Source: Argopecten irradians | Taxonomy: Eukaryota > Mollusca > Bivalvia > Pectinida > Pectinidae | Assembly (NCBI RefSeq): GCF_041381155.1 | Contig: NC_091134.1 | Coordinates: 57,753,467 to 57,817,466, forward strand | Reading direction: 5' to 3' | DNA length: 64,000 nucleotides | Shown: positions 36,517-48,061 of the stretch, piece after piece | Layout of the letters: the number at the start of each line of letters is the position of its first letter | How positions within the stretch are numbered: position 1 is the stretch's first letter | Notes under the pieces: model-generated | What the model was told of the DNA's origin: nothing | Databases searched by the model: none | The model's input: the letters and a program-made list of their open reading frames with translations, nothing else | Position numbers and translations under genes: made by a program

Positions 36517-36955
36517 TCAACATTCATATCTGCGTTCATTAGCCCTGAACATAAATGTTTATACACAAAACTTAGAATTCTATATCAATTAGTTGATATT
36601 AGATTTTAAGCATCTATAACGGCCATTTTGAAAAACAAGATGGCCTACAACAGCCTTTATCCATTAACATCATTCATATTTACATTCAGTTACCCTGATG
36701 ATATATGTATATACTAAAAATAGGATTCTGTATGAATTAGTTTTCAAACTATTAGAATTTAATCATGCGTGTATCTACGTCAGCCATTTTAAATAAAAAA
36801 CAGGACAGCTTTTACCAATTACTAAAGTTCATAATTGCATTAGTAACCCTGCAAATATCAATACATATACAAAAATTAGGATTCTTCGTCAATTAGTTTG
36901 CAAGTATTAGATTTGTTGATATTTCTACGCCAGCCATGGCCAAGAACAGCAAGAT
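36517..36955. repeat. Degenerate tandem repeat, about 148-bp unit, three copies
   Basis: Units begin near 36517, 36665 and 36815. Each contains, in order, an ATTCATA..TTCA-TTA-CCCTGA word, TATATACAAAA-TTAGGATTCT, CAATTAGTT and a CAGCCATTTT-like word. Copies differ at perhaps a quarter of positions, so the duplication is old. Confidence 0.65.
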
Positions 36956-38014
36956 CCGGTTTGGTGATGTTCTAAAATAACTTCTATTAGGTCAAAGTAA
37001 CAATGTGCCAAATTTCATACTTGTATCACAAAATGCACGATCTATTGCTCTATCGGCCCTACAGGTAGGGTGGTAGAATTGTACCTACTCTCTCTATTGT
37101 ATGATCGCAAGAGGCGACTGAATTTAGGACATTATTTTTTTTCTCTTTCTTTCTAACTGAATTTATTCCTCCTAACATCTCCCTTGACACCCCCTAACAT
37201 TTGGCCTTCAGGTGAGTATTCGTTCTGTCCCTTCTTAACTAATATCAAACAAATTTATCCAATTTCTTATACTATTGTTATCTCTGCTAGGACTTAACAG
37301 CTAGCAACGGTTAAGGTATCAGCAGAAATATAACAACACCAGAACAAATCACCATCAATCTACTTAAGTTGTGATTATAGCCACAGCTATGTGTTCCTTG
37401 AGCACATAACTTTTCACTGACTTTTTATACATTTGTACATCTCCCTTCCTTAGAACATACGGTATATATGACACATGTATGCTGCTGACAACGTAACCTC
37501 CATTGCTGTGTTTTCCTTTGTTGTGAGTGAAGTTTATGAAGTACTATGCTTAGCGATTATGTTTGGAGAATTTTGGTGATAGATGCGAAAATATAAATCA
37601 AATAAATTTTAATGTATTTATATCTTAAATAATGATTCGACAAACTGCCAAATTAATGTTATATTCATGTTTATATAATAAATGCCTTAAATGATACGAC
37701 ATTGACTAAAACTTTCAAAAGTGTGAATATTATTAAAAAGTCATAAAAATAAGTGTAGCCGGTACGTGATAAATGGAAAGCCACCAAGATTTGTTGATCT
37801 GACGAGTCGGATCAGCACATATGGGCAAGAGACGTTATCAATATCTAACTTAGAAACCAAAACAGTTCGGGTCAACGTTTTAAACTTCGATCAATCAAAG
37901 ACCGGAAGGTCATGTCCGTTTGTGGAATATTAATGCACAATATTAATCCATTCCCCTGTACAGTTATACGTGTATGGCTTGAGAGAAAAAAAAAACCACG
38001 AAATATTTTGGTAG
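36956..38014. other. Dispersed-repeat fragment; otherwise nothing recognised
   Basis: Positions 37060-37135 match the dispersed repeat at 27953-28480 (AGGTAGGGTGGTAGAATTGT, AGAGGCGACTGAATTTAGG). The remainder is AT-rich and unassigned. Confidence 0.5.
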
Positions 38015-38021
38015 AAAATTG

Positions 38022-38548
38022 GAAATAATTATTTTTTATTTGTTTTCATATTAAATCCAGCTCTCTGATTGGCAGATCCTTTTTCTTCACATTCCGAATG
38101 TTCATATTACAGAGTTACCTTCACTTGAGGGTAGGTATTGATTGTGACGTCATGTCTTTGGAAAACGACGTAAATTGCGCTCATGAAATAATGACGTAAT
38201 AATCGATACCTACCAGCAAGGGAGCTACCTCTGTAATATGCAAAGACGGAATACTATGAAGAAAAATTCCGAGAATGACGCGAAAATCCGTCGTTATCAT
38301 GACGTCACAATAGAGACGTCGACGTTGCGTATTGATTTATAAAAATAATCCATTGGAAAATCAATGGAATCGTACGTTTAAGCGTATTTTATATTATAAA
38401 ATGATCTGAAAAATTAATTATAAGCATTGATGTAACTATTTTTAACTTCATAGGGTTATGAAATAAATTTTGTTTGCAAATTCACACAGTTTGTAAACAA
38501 AATTTCTTTCATAACCCGATGAAGTTAAAAATAGTGACATCAATGATT
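38022..38548 (-). repeat. Hairpin-containing dispersed repeat, copy 3, carrying a nested MITE
   Basis: Reverse-orientation relative of the two copies in the introns at 13-14.6 kb, with the same blocks in reversed order (CCAATCAGAGAGC on the minus strand, GACGTCTCTATTG, ACGTTTAA, then the hairpin AACTTCATAGGGTTATGAAA). It is interrupted by a MITE at 38091-38252. Confidence 0.8.
38091..38252. mobile_element. MITE nested in the copy-3 repeat
   Basis: The ends ATTCCG...CATATTACAGAG pair with CTCTGTAATATG...CGGAAT, and the inverted similarity continues inward through GGTAGGTAT and TGACGTCAT/ATGACGTAA. It splits the host repeat at the TTCTTCATAGTAT block that is intact in copies 1 and 2, so it inserted later. 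Confidence 0.7.
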
Positions 38549-39712
38549 AAATGAGACAGCTTTATTTATTTGTTTTCTGCTCACTCTCCTCTATCCCTTC
38601 ACGTCTTCTTCTCTTTCTTAGATTACATCAACTGTAGGTTCTGGTGAAATCAAGGAAATATACGTGCTGTTGAATGTCATAGAATATTTCAGTTGTCAAT
38701 GTGGTTTCCTAAATTTTGTTCGTGTATGGATGAGGGGATGATCTTCTAGTAGACGTCAATTTTCGCTCGTGTGTGGTTGAGGGGATGATCTTGTTGTGGT
38801 AGTCAATGTTAGAATGTCTTTAACTGCTCAGAATATGGATTTCCTTTAACATCATGGTTTAGAGCAACTTGATGTAGGAACTCATCTCGCACCAACGTAT
38901 AGTCGTTTATTTTCCTGGAAATTGAATTTTCGCAATTTCGCGGCATATTGCTATGAAAATTTGAAATATGGAAAAATAATGAAAAATGGTTGAATGATAT
39001 CGTTAAATCCATATCGCTAAAATTAAAAATCGCTAACATTTGATGTTCTCGTTTTTAGATCAAATCGCGAAAATTTTGGTCTGCGAAAATAACCGGCTAT
39101 ACGGTATTATCTGTGCGAAACCAATTAAATCTAGTGGCAGATATAATCGTAAGGATATGCATACACGAACATTTTTGTGGTGTTAGTTAGTTGATTTTTT
39201 GGCTTATTGTCTAAGATCATTGAAGAACAGTCTCTCTGTTTGCGATATGTTGTCTGTAAATGCCGGTATATATTGGAAGGTTACAGTATATAATTGTTGC
39301 ATCTCTTTGTAATAGTGGAAACATCAGTCATGCTATAGTGCTATCTCAATGAAGCATCCCAATCCCGTCATACTGTATGATGAACGCTAAGCAGTGGCGA
39401 ACAGTCTCGGCCAGGGCACTGAACCCAGAGCCTTCCTTACCCGAAAGCAAGGTGTTTTCAAGGGAGATCTTACGAAGACCTAACAGTTTGATACATTGTA
39501 TCAATGTATTTAATGTTCATGTTAAATTAAGATAAGAATACTTACATATTTCTGTTCTTGGCTTTTGAATTATATTAATTACAGTATTTACATTTTAGAT
39601 TTAAAATGACCGAATGCACTGTACAAATTCAGCTGAACCATTTCGCAAAACTCTGCAATTAGTGGAGAAATATGTTTAAATACCAAGACAAAGAATATAT
39701 CAGAAATAAAAA
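38549..39712. other. Dispersed-repeat fragment; otherwise nothing recognised
   Basis: Positions 39338-39475 match the middle part of the repeat at 27953-28480 (TATAGTGCTATCTCAATGAA, GTCTCGGCCAGGGCACTGAA, CCCAGAGCCTTCC). The rest is AT-rich. Confidence 0.5.
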
Positions 39713-39718
39713 TTTATT
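39713..39718 (-). terminator. Poly(A) signal of the second Spätzle-like gene
   Basis: AATAAA on the minus strand, about 276 nt after the stop codon at 39994. The distance is nearly the same as in the paralogue (270 nt). Confidence 0.55.
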
Positions 39719-39993
39719 GCACTTTTCAAGGGAATGTAACCCGTCGTTAGGGAGGTCAAACAATAACATTAAACAACACTCACGTAACAGCTTGGACAAG
39801 AATTGAAAGTAAACAAACATAAACATTACATACAAAAAGTCATATTTGATATGTTAAACACATGGTATTTACAATGCTAATTTGTACTCATTACAGATAA
39901 ACATTCAGCTTATTGGCTGATGAAGGCCAATGACAAAGGTTTCGCTTATTTAACTAGCTCCTAAATCTTTGTTAGTATGGTCATTAGACTGTT

Positions 39994-42496
39994 TTAGCCC
40001 AAAATTCTGCCAAGGAACTTATTTCCTGCCTGCTTATTAGTACCTCCCTTTGCCATTTTCTCCATTTTCTTCGTAAAATAGTCCTTATTGTAGTGACACT
40101 TGGCGTATTTTGGGCTGCAGGCCATCGGCACGGAGACATCTACTTCACGACATTGCTGCATTGGGGCATCAGGGCAGTACACAATTATTTTCCTTCTGAT
40201 AAATCCGTCAGGTACGCATGCGTATTTCATTTTATAATCAGTTGTCGGAGGAATGTTTATAGCAAGGTCACTCCTGAAAATTAAAAATAGTTCAGCATAA
40301 GCTTTAAACAATAGCATTGTCAAAGAAAGGCCAATTATATCCCCAATAATAATTTTGTTGATTCGATATTTTACAAATTCAAGAAGAAACGGATGGATAG
40401 CAAGTAAGTATTTAAATAATTGAGGTAGTTATAAGAACGATGTGTGAGATAAAATCATGTCTTTTGAAAATACTTACTCGCATGCCTTGTATCTGAAATT
40501 TTGTACTTCTGGAAACGCAACCAGACAGATTCCCATTCTTGGTTCCCTGTATTTTGTAAATGTGACGTTTTCTACTGCAATTGCACCAACGTATACACTG
40601 CTCGAAGGGCAGAGGTCGCCACAGTCCTCGTAGTCTTGGCTACTGTACAACAAAAGTATTCGAGCGTTATACCTTCCAATCAATTAGCAACTGCCGACAT
40701 ATGTTCATGTTCGACTATAAAGGGATACAGGAATTTAGTAAAAAGAATTGTTATATAGCTGGCTCTGATTCCTGGAAATAAAAGTACAGACTTCAATTTT
40801 TTTCTGTATCAAAATTATATGGACATTTTTTTACTTAAGTTAAACCAGGTTAACAAATAAGAAGAAATATATTTGATAAAACGTTTTCATTTTCGATTTA
40901 TTGTAGTTATTTTGATCAGTATACCTAAAGGATTTACTTTGATGTTGTCGTATTTCAAAACCTAACAGGAAAAGAAAAACCAGTAATGTTTATACTTACG
41001 GCCCTCTATAGTCCGGAAGAGCTTTGTAGTATGTGCTGTAGCTGTCCATTCTTTCTAGTAGCTCTTTGTGGTACATATTAAATGCGCTGGTCATTGACTC
41101 ATTAAAACTGTAGCGGGGAAAAATACAAAATTAAAATAATTACTTTTCCTGTACTTTATAATGAAAAAGTTTTCGGGCAAAAGTATAAACAGGTACACAT
41201 GGCGTAGATAGGTTGCGGACGGATATAAAAAGAGAAGACAGAAAAGGCCGAATATTTCGTTTCAATCACAATAAAAAAAACTAGTCATAGAGGGGAAGAG
41301 TGTTAGGGAAATTGTAAAACTTCCTGCTAACATTATAAATTGTTGTTTCATATGAATAGTATTTATTTTACGGCGATATTGAAAGTACACACACACAATG
41401 TACTTACTGGGCATAGAGATAAGCCACTTGATCGAATGGGAAGAAGATCTTGTGATCCCACCTCTGATATCTCAGTAACTGTCTCTCACATTGCTCAACG
41501 TCGGTTTCAATGATTCCGGGTGCCTTTAGTTGCCTTTTCAATTCCTCCATCTGACCGGTAACCGCCACCATCAAGGCACATAGTATTACACACTCAACCT
41601 AACAATTAAAACAAATATCGTACTTTTAACTGTAATAGCTTTTATAGACGTTTCAGGTGGAGGATTTGGAAAAAGATATTAGGATATTGACTTCCCACTT
41701 GAGGTGTGAACACGTAACCAAAACGGGAAACGCTATTATTAAATTTCGGAACAGTTGAACAGCTCGGTCGATGCTTCACCTTATTTGGAATTTCTGTGAA
41801 TTTATATACTATGATACGCGTCAGTTTTCCTCCATAATGAATGCCTTCTTAAAAACAGATCTTTTCTCTTTAAGTCAATTGTATAACAGATATATCAAAT
41901 AAACCAAATGAAAAATATCACACACGGCCATATCAAACAGCTTTAAATTGCGAATAATTATACTATACTAAAGCACGATATTTACCCCACCGCGAACAAT
42001 AGAAAAGCTGAATCGTGTTATCAACGATTTTGTTTCGCGTGCACATTCATTTTACAGAAGATTCGTTTGGATTTATATATACTTATGTACAAACTTTTTC
42101 TAAAACGTTTTAATCTAGAATGTTGAGCATACAGTAATTACACAAATGATACCATAATTATACAGATATGTACCTGACAAGTATTTTATTGTAGCTTACC
42201 AATATATCGATGTTTATGTTCTAGTAGCTTCATGAAATATTCGTGAAAATATATATTGAAATGATTGAAAACTATTTGAAACATTGTTTATCAATGATAT
42301 GAATGAATCTCACATATTTTCCTAAAACCAGATAGACAATTTTCGTTTTATTTGACGCATAAATCAAAATAGTATGCGAATGCTTACATATAAGAAGGCA
42401 CAAAAATAGCTATTCTGATATGATATCTATATAAATACGATGTACATATATATATGTGTGTACACATTGTAAATATGCATCAGGTCTTACCTTCAT
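39994..42496 (-). CDS. Secreted Spätzle-like cystine-knot protein, copy B (five exons, 259 residues)
   Basis: Exons in reading order: 42496-42491, 41598-41408, 41107-41000, 40672-40478 and 40273-39994, phases 0,2,2,2 as in the paralogue at 19905-22199. The first coding exon encodes only Met-Lys. The signal peptide is residues 1-17 (VILCALMVAVTG). Residues 18-115 are a helical, charged prodomain-like region. The knot uses Cys119/123, 151, 166, 186, 200, 208, 219 and 226. The paralogue has the same order and near-equal spacing; YACVPDGFIRRKIIVYCP matches its FRCVQSGFVEKRVLVYCP, and SVPMAC matches KVPTTC. The counterpart of Cys154 in copy A is missing and Cys208 is extra, so one disulfide must differ. 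N137-V-T is a glycosylation site. The tail after Cys226 is strongly basic (KKMEKMAKGG). The acceptor of exon 4 (40673-40674) has a weak pyrimidine tract, but the stronger AG at 40715-40716 gives an in-frame stop. The ligand role is inferred. Confidence 0.85.
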
Positions 42497-42552
42497 CGTT
42501 GCTGTTTTACTCTGCAAACCGTATGAAGTCTTGGCTTCACATCGATGCTGTT

Positions 42553-42562
42553 GTATTTTATA
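42553..42562 (-). promoter_or_regulatory. TATA box of the second Spätzle-like gene
   Basis: TATAAAATAC on the minus strand, about 57-66 nt upstream of the start codon, the same distance as the TATA box of the paralogue. It predicts a short 5' UTR of about 30 nt. Confidence 0.6.
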
Positions 42563-44114
42563 CATGTATCACGAGGAAATGTCAGGCATTGACCAATCAG
42601 CGCCAACCTTACAACTGACGGTGGCCCTGGTTGATGACATCAGAGCTGACATGTTAACATACTGGTTATGAATCGTTTATAGTTCTCTCCTGTCATGACT
42701 GAATAACGAGGTAAGAATTGATCACCTCTCAGGTGTTTACCGGCCAGGTAGACCACTTTGTTAGGTGAAACAATCAAGGCTTATTTACGGGCATAACAAA
42801 GTGTCTACGATATACAATGTATACAGATATGACGTCAAATAATGCATACTGATAGCAATTTAAAAAAAAATATAAAAAATATGATGCTATATTAAAATAT
42901 TATTCCTGACAACCAACACATTGATGTAGCCACAAAACAGCCGCGTATCCGTGTGCATATTTAGACGCAGTTCACATCGGTAATTCTACGAAAAGATTTT
43001 AATAAAATAAAACGAAAGTCATTTAAAAATAATTTTTGAAGATACAGTTTAATTTTCAAACGGGGCCTCCAGAGAGAGAAAGAGAGAGAGAGAGAAACGA
43101 TACAACTTAAACAATACAAAGGTCATATATATAATACTAGAAATTCAGATAATTTACATCTCATAAACTGCAAAACACAATTTTATTAAGATTTCTTTTT
43201 AAATTCTTCAATTAAGTTATGGAATGCATTACCAGTAGATATTCGTAAAAATTCGTCTATTGGCATAATTAAAACCTTTTTGTAAAACATTATAGTTAAA
43301 GCCCTCTTATATTTTAACTCAGAAATAAGATATCTTCAGATTTTATACACTCGTTTATGACTTAAGTGTATCCGTGTTTCAGTCGAAACTAATCACCATT
43401 TTAATAGCATGTTCTAACTATACTTTAATCAGACAAGATACACTTTGTCATTTAGATATATATTGTTCTTGCCGGAAAAAACTTTACTTTGGGGAGATGA
43501 TAGCTATTCAATGAAAAAGGTAGATATATTTCTAGCAGTACATACCTATATCAAATTAATTAAACCATTTTATTGAAGCGTAATTTCATCAGCATTGTTA
43601 ATCTGGCAGTCAATAACACCATACCAAATTTTAATAGAACTAAGAATCCATTCTCGTATATTGTTATCACAACATGTTTGTTCATTGCATGCATTTTTAT
43701 TGTATTCAACACATGTTACTATGTACACATGCTTTTTCTAAATATTATAGTTTTCTGTGTTAAACTTTCTTTATATATCTTGTAAAATGTGTTTCCAGTG
43801 CCGAAGTTTTAAAATGGCTTGATATTTCAGGGGAAAGAATTTATATTAGCCCTAAGCTTGTTTACCAATCCCGAAATGTATTTATGTATTGTTTGTATAT
43901 GTTTCAATAAATGAATAAAATACTGTTTAAGACATTTTTAGTCTAGTTCATGTGTATTGAATTTTCATTATTAAAGGTTTGAACATTACTTGCTTGAACG
44001 TTTTAGGAAACGCGCCGCGCAGCGGAAAATTTTCTAAAATTAAGTACAAAAATGTGCAGGATGACCCTTTTTTCTTTCAAATGTCCATTTTTAGAACATT
44101 TCACTCAGCGAAAA
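42563..44114. other. Upstream region of the second Spätzle-like gene, then nothing recognised
   Basis: AT-rich. An A/G dinucleotide tract (AGAGAGAGAG) lies at about 43074-43094. No gene was recognised. Confidence 0.45.
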
Positions 44115-44204
44115 GGGGGGGGGGGGGGGGGGGGGGGGCAAAAAGACATGTTTGCCCCCCCGTCCTGGGGAACAGGGGGCAATTGCCCCCCCCCCCCCCC
44201 CCCC
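44115..44204. repeat. Poly(G) and poly(C) tracts in inverted arrangement
   Basis: A run of 24 G (44115-44138) is followed after about 45 bp by a run of 19 C (44186-44204), with smaller CCCCCCC and GGGGG runs between. The open frames through it encode Gly and Pro runs and are not real genes. Tract lengths may be affected by sequencing error. Confidence 0.85.
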
Positions 44205-44689
44205 TGCCCCCTCGCTTCCTACGCCCCTGTTATGGTTATACTCAGGTCAACCGAAAGTTCTTTAAGTATCGAATCCTCAACAATCATGAATTAAACACAA
44301 CAAAATAACCTATATTAGATAATATTTGTTCGCAGTGTTTACTTTTCTACGATTCGTTAATGTTTGATGGTATCTGCACAGCATTGTAGCTGTAATCTTA
44401 TAAGGCTTTCATATTAGTATTAATATAAAAAACATATTTTCTTTTCCACGCTTTGATATGTTCTAATTACGCTGTAAACCTCTATGTACGAACTAAAATC
44501 GTGTCAGTATAAGGGAAATCATGATGGTGATCTTCACCATCATTTATGTCGAGAACAATTTGCTGATGTGTGCTCTAAGTCTTACAGAGTTGTTCCCCGT
44601 TGATCCAAAGTAACAGCGCTTTACACATAAGGTCTGCGTAGTTAACTCCCTTGAATAGTGAAATATTTTTACAGTTTATCGAGGCATTG
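44205..44689. other. No recognised feature
   Basis: AT-rich, no coding or repeat structure recognised apart from a short GATGGTGA/TCACCATC palindrome near 44523-44541. Confidence 0.45.
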
Positions 44690-44880
44690 TATGCAATTTT
44701 CGAGATGAAAAATAAAACACGAAAAGACGAAAATGATGCACGCTAAATTCTTGTCCTTTCGACTGTCGCCCCGAAAAGACGAAAATTAACTAATCTGAAA
44801 ATTCGTCTTTTCGCCCCGAAAACACGAAAATTAACAAACTTGAAATTTTGTCTTTTCGCCCCGAAAATTTACAGTTACAT
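44690..44880. repeat. Decayed copy of the CGAAAAGA-array element
   Basis: Contains AACACGAAAAGACGAAAATG, then CACGCTAAATTC (a mutated CACGCTAATTAGCG), then CGCCCCGAAAAGACGAAAAT, ATTAACTAATCTGAAAATTC and another CGCCCCGAAAACACGAAAA unit. The order matches the left arm of the element at 48754-50608. Neither terminus is preserved. Confidence 0.7.
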
Positions 44881-46443
44881 CAAAAAGACAACGCCTCGAC
44901 GTTGATTTGATAATTGCTGTACTGACTGCATACATTAAATGAATAAAACTGATCGAGTTACTCATCAATTCACAATGATATTGGGGATATCAATTCTTAC
45001 AGCGTCTATAGAGGTGTGAGTGGTTACTGGTCAAAAGCTATATTACATGTGGGATAATGGAAACACTGATAAACTTGCCAATACGAAACATGTGCTGATG
45101 AAATGTGCATCTTGTAAAATACAATTCCTGCGTTCTGAAAGGATTCTAGGCCTGTTCCAACACGAGTAAAACATATTATAGGAAACGTAACGTTACCCAA
45201 ATTGGAACACATACAGATGCTTCAGTTTTAAATTCATGATTTGTTTACTTGTCAGCAGTGCGTTTATTTTGAAATAGAGAGCTTGAAGCATGCCCGGTTT
45301 AGCCCCGTGTTTCAACAGGTTCGATTACCCAAAATGGAACACCTTCTATATATAGTTTATTGAAAAATGTATAGATATGAAAAAAAAATGTTTGAATTCA
45401 TTTAAGGAAAGTTCAAACATTTAGTTTATTTAAGTCACATATCTGTCAAAAATATTCTATTGTGCTTTTGTTTTTCTTGTTTTAAGATATTGGATTTTTT
45501 TTCACAATTTCATTATTTTCGTTTTTAAAGGTGATAAAAACAGAACGGACATGGAAAATGAGATAATACGCTAGGTACATTTGTAATGCCTATCTAAACA
45601 TATACCAGTTTGATATTTACTTATATTTTGTCTCTAAATAGTAAAATTAATGAAAGCAATCTTCACATCTTTTCGACGACAGATTTTTTTCTATGACTTA
45701 CCTCCCTTGAGTTCCGATGAGTTGTGACGTCATCTGAGACAATCAACTACCGGAAGCCGGTGTGCCGATCGCGGAACTGTCAACATGCATGTGTATTTTA
45801 GCCACATGTCTTAGTACTTACGGAAATACACACGGAGAAAAATATGTTATATTTCGACTTATTGGGTAGCGTGATTTATCCCCTACTAAATGACACATTA
45901 TTGACGTCATAACCTATGAAATGACGTCACTACATGTAAATAATGATGTCATTAATGTCGCGGGTACATATGTCATGTGGCTTATGGTGTGCCAGGGGTT
46001 AAACCACAAATGAATAAGTAGTTCTTTCCTATTCAGTCCACCCTAGAGTAATACGACTGTGCATGTATGTAATTTATAGTTTACACATAAAATTAACAGA
46101 GGAGTTTTGATATACATAGGATCTACTGGTAATTTTATGTGCGAAATAAGATCGTAGCGAAAATGGACAATTATTGGGGCCCACCTCTTTAGACCTACGT
46201 TTTAATAGAAAAATCATTTGTTACAAACATACGGAGACATGAAAATACATGCAGATTAAAAGGAAAAAAAATCAATAATTTATAAGTTGTGTCTTTTTGC
46301 CCCCCATTTTCGTCGACTGAAATGTTCTCAAAATGCGCATTAGAAATAAGAGGTCCTTCTGCACATTTTTCATACTTCATTTTAGGGATTTTCATATTTA
46401 TTTTGGGTTACACAACAATGTGCCGGTGGTGTGAAACCGGTAT
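44881..46443. other. No recognised gene
   Basis: AT-rich. Three TGACGTCA palindromes (45725, 45902, 45922) and one block (TTACCTCCCTTGAGTTCC near 45700) that resembles the TIR of the MITE nested at 38091-38252 suggest an old repeat fragment. Confidence 0.4.
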
Positions 46444-46451
46444 GTTCAGAT

Positions 46452-46556
46452 CTAGTCCGCTAAACCTGCTCATATTATTAGACTTTTTAAATTAATTTTT
46501 TTGCCTAATATATAGGGGGGGAAAAGCCTAATAATATAGGCAGGTTTAGCGGACTA
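46452..46556. mobile_element. 105-bp MITE with 8-bp target-site duplication
   Basis: TIRs of about 32 bp share TAGTCCGCTAAACCTGC and ATATTATTAG. The perfect direct repeat GTTCAGAT flanks both sides (46444-46451 and 46557-46564), which fits the 8-bp duplication of hAT elements. Confidence 0.8.
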
Positions 46557-46654
46557 GTTCAGATCGAGCAGGGTTGCATAATGATATGACGACATTCACA
46601 GTTATCATTATTTAATTGCAGGAATTTAAATTCGAAAAATTACCATGTTAAGAA

Positions 46655-46902
46655 CGCTCTAAAGTCATCAAAATACATCGTAAAACTCATCTCAGCAATC
46701 GTAAATACATTTAGTAATATTTTTCCTTCTCGGGGGAGACCTTAGGACCCCCAAAAAACAAAATCTCTCGCCTTAAGCCCTCGCAAAATCATCAAAATAC
46801 ATCGTGAAAATCATATCTCAGTCATTCTAAATTGTAATATCTTTATCGGGGTCTCCCCCGAACCCCCAAAACACCACAATGCTCGCAAATTTGGCCAATT
46901 TT
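46655..46902. repeat. Tandem duplication, about 124-bp unit, two copies
   Basis: Two copies share TCATCAAAATACATCGT, TCTCAGYMATYSTAAAT, a GGGGGAGAC-like or GGGGTCTCCCCCG-like block and ACCCCCAAAA. Divergence is moderate. Confidence 0.7.
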
Positions 46903-47697
46903 AGTACTCATTAATTTCCTGTTATATTCTACATAGTACACTTGCGTATATATATGTAGAATGCGAATTTTACCGATTTTGTTTTATTTAGACCCCTAGA
47001 TCGTCTCATAATGGTCAATAGGCTATCGAGTGTGCTGTGGTCTGTGCGTATACTTTTAAAATTTACTAAGATCGACAGGTTTCTGAATGAAGCGGTCTTG
47101 TAAATGATTTGTGTTTTATAAGAAATATATCTTGTTTCATGGTCCTGTGTTAGTTGAACTATTACATGTGTATCTTGTCCACGAGTACATGTCATCCATA
47201 TTAGGTCATTGTATCTAGTTTCTGTGTTTTGTGTCCCGTCTTTTTTATCGGCCGTGCGTGTATTGTTACTACTGTACATGTTATTCTATTTCGTACACAT
47301 CCGTAAAACTCATTATAGAACTTTAAGAAAATAAATAAGTCTAGCCCTTTCTGTGCGGTGTTCTGAAGGATTAAGCTTCAAATAGGAAATATAGAGGTGT
47401 GCAGTACGTACATAAGGCGAGAAAGGGGCACGTTTATCGCGGTATGATAGGGTTTTGGATAGGGTATGAAGGATGGCGGTTTTTTTTTTTTTTTTAAATA
47501 TGCATTATATGTACATGTATGTGCATGTAGCATGTAGTCTCATTGTAATTTGGGACCATTTTCTTGTAAAGTTATATTTCTTCTTGTTGGTTTAACTTTA
47601 AAGTCTATGTTTTGAGTTTTAAGTTACAGACAAAAGTCAAGCGCAACCCCCTTGAACCTGAGTCAGTGGCACACACGTACACGGTGTCAAATGGCTT
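46903..47697. other. No recognised feature
   Basis: AT-rich. The 116-codon minus-strand open frame at 46929-47279 shows no domain. A poly(T) tract lies at about 47480-47495. Confidence 0.45.
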
Positions 47698-47701
47698 TTA
47701 A

Positions 47702-48057
47702 AGATGCTCCACCGCCGACAGAACATAAATGATATTCACCATTTGAACAATAATTGGTGTTTAATCGTGTATATATATGTCTTATTAACACAAACAATAA
47801 TATAGAATAATTTATTTCGCCTTTGGTGCATGCGCAATCAGTACTTCATTCCATATAGGATATAGTAACACGGATTTTTTTCGGGATGCAATTAATTATA
47901 TTTCATGTTTTTAACTTGAAGTAAAATTAGAAGCTAACAAACTGTTCAATGGTGGTAATGGTGTAAAGTAAGTAACTTTTGTAACTGAAGAAAAATACTA
48001 AATCGTCTGCTCCTGTTTTTGATAGTTAAAATTTACCATTTGTCAGCGGCGGAGCAT
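47702..48057. mobile_element. MITE, about 356 bp, GATGCTCCACCGCCGACA termini
   Basis: The left end reads AGATGCTCCACCGCCGACA. The right end, as reverse complement, reads ATGCTCCGCCGCTGACAAA. The left flank is TTAA; the right flank has degenerated to TTTA. It is probably a TTAA-type non-autonomous element. Confidence 0.65.
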
Positions 48058-48061
48058 TTAT

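Noticed and set aside
40675..40714. Stronger splice acceptor for exon 4 of the minus-strand Spätzle-like gene (AG at 40715-40716)
   Set aside because: Using it keeps phase but introduces in-frame stop codons before the conserved part of the exon, so the weaker AG at 40673-40674 is used.
44052..44294. Gly/Pro-rich proteins
   Set aside because: Produced by translating the poly(G) and poly(C) tracts; low-complexity artefact.
45725..45929. Cluster of three TGACGTCA sites as a cAMP-responsive enhancer
   Set aside because: The same octamer appears inside several repeat families in this window (31.3, 38.1 and 38.3 kb), so it is more likely repeat-borne.
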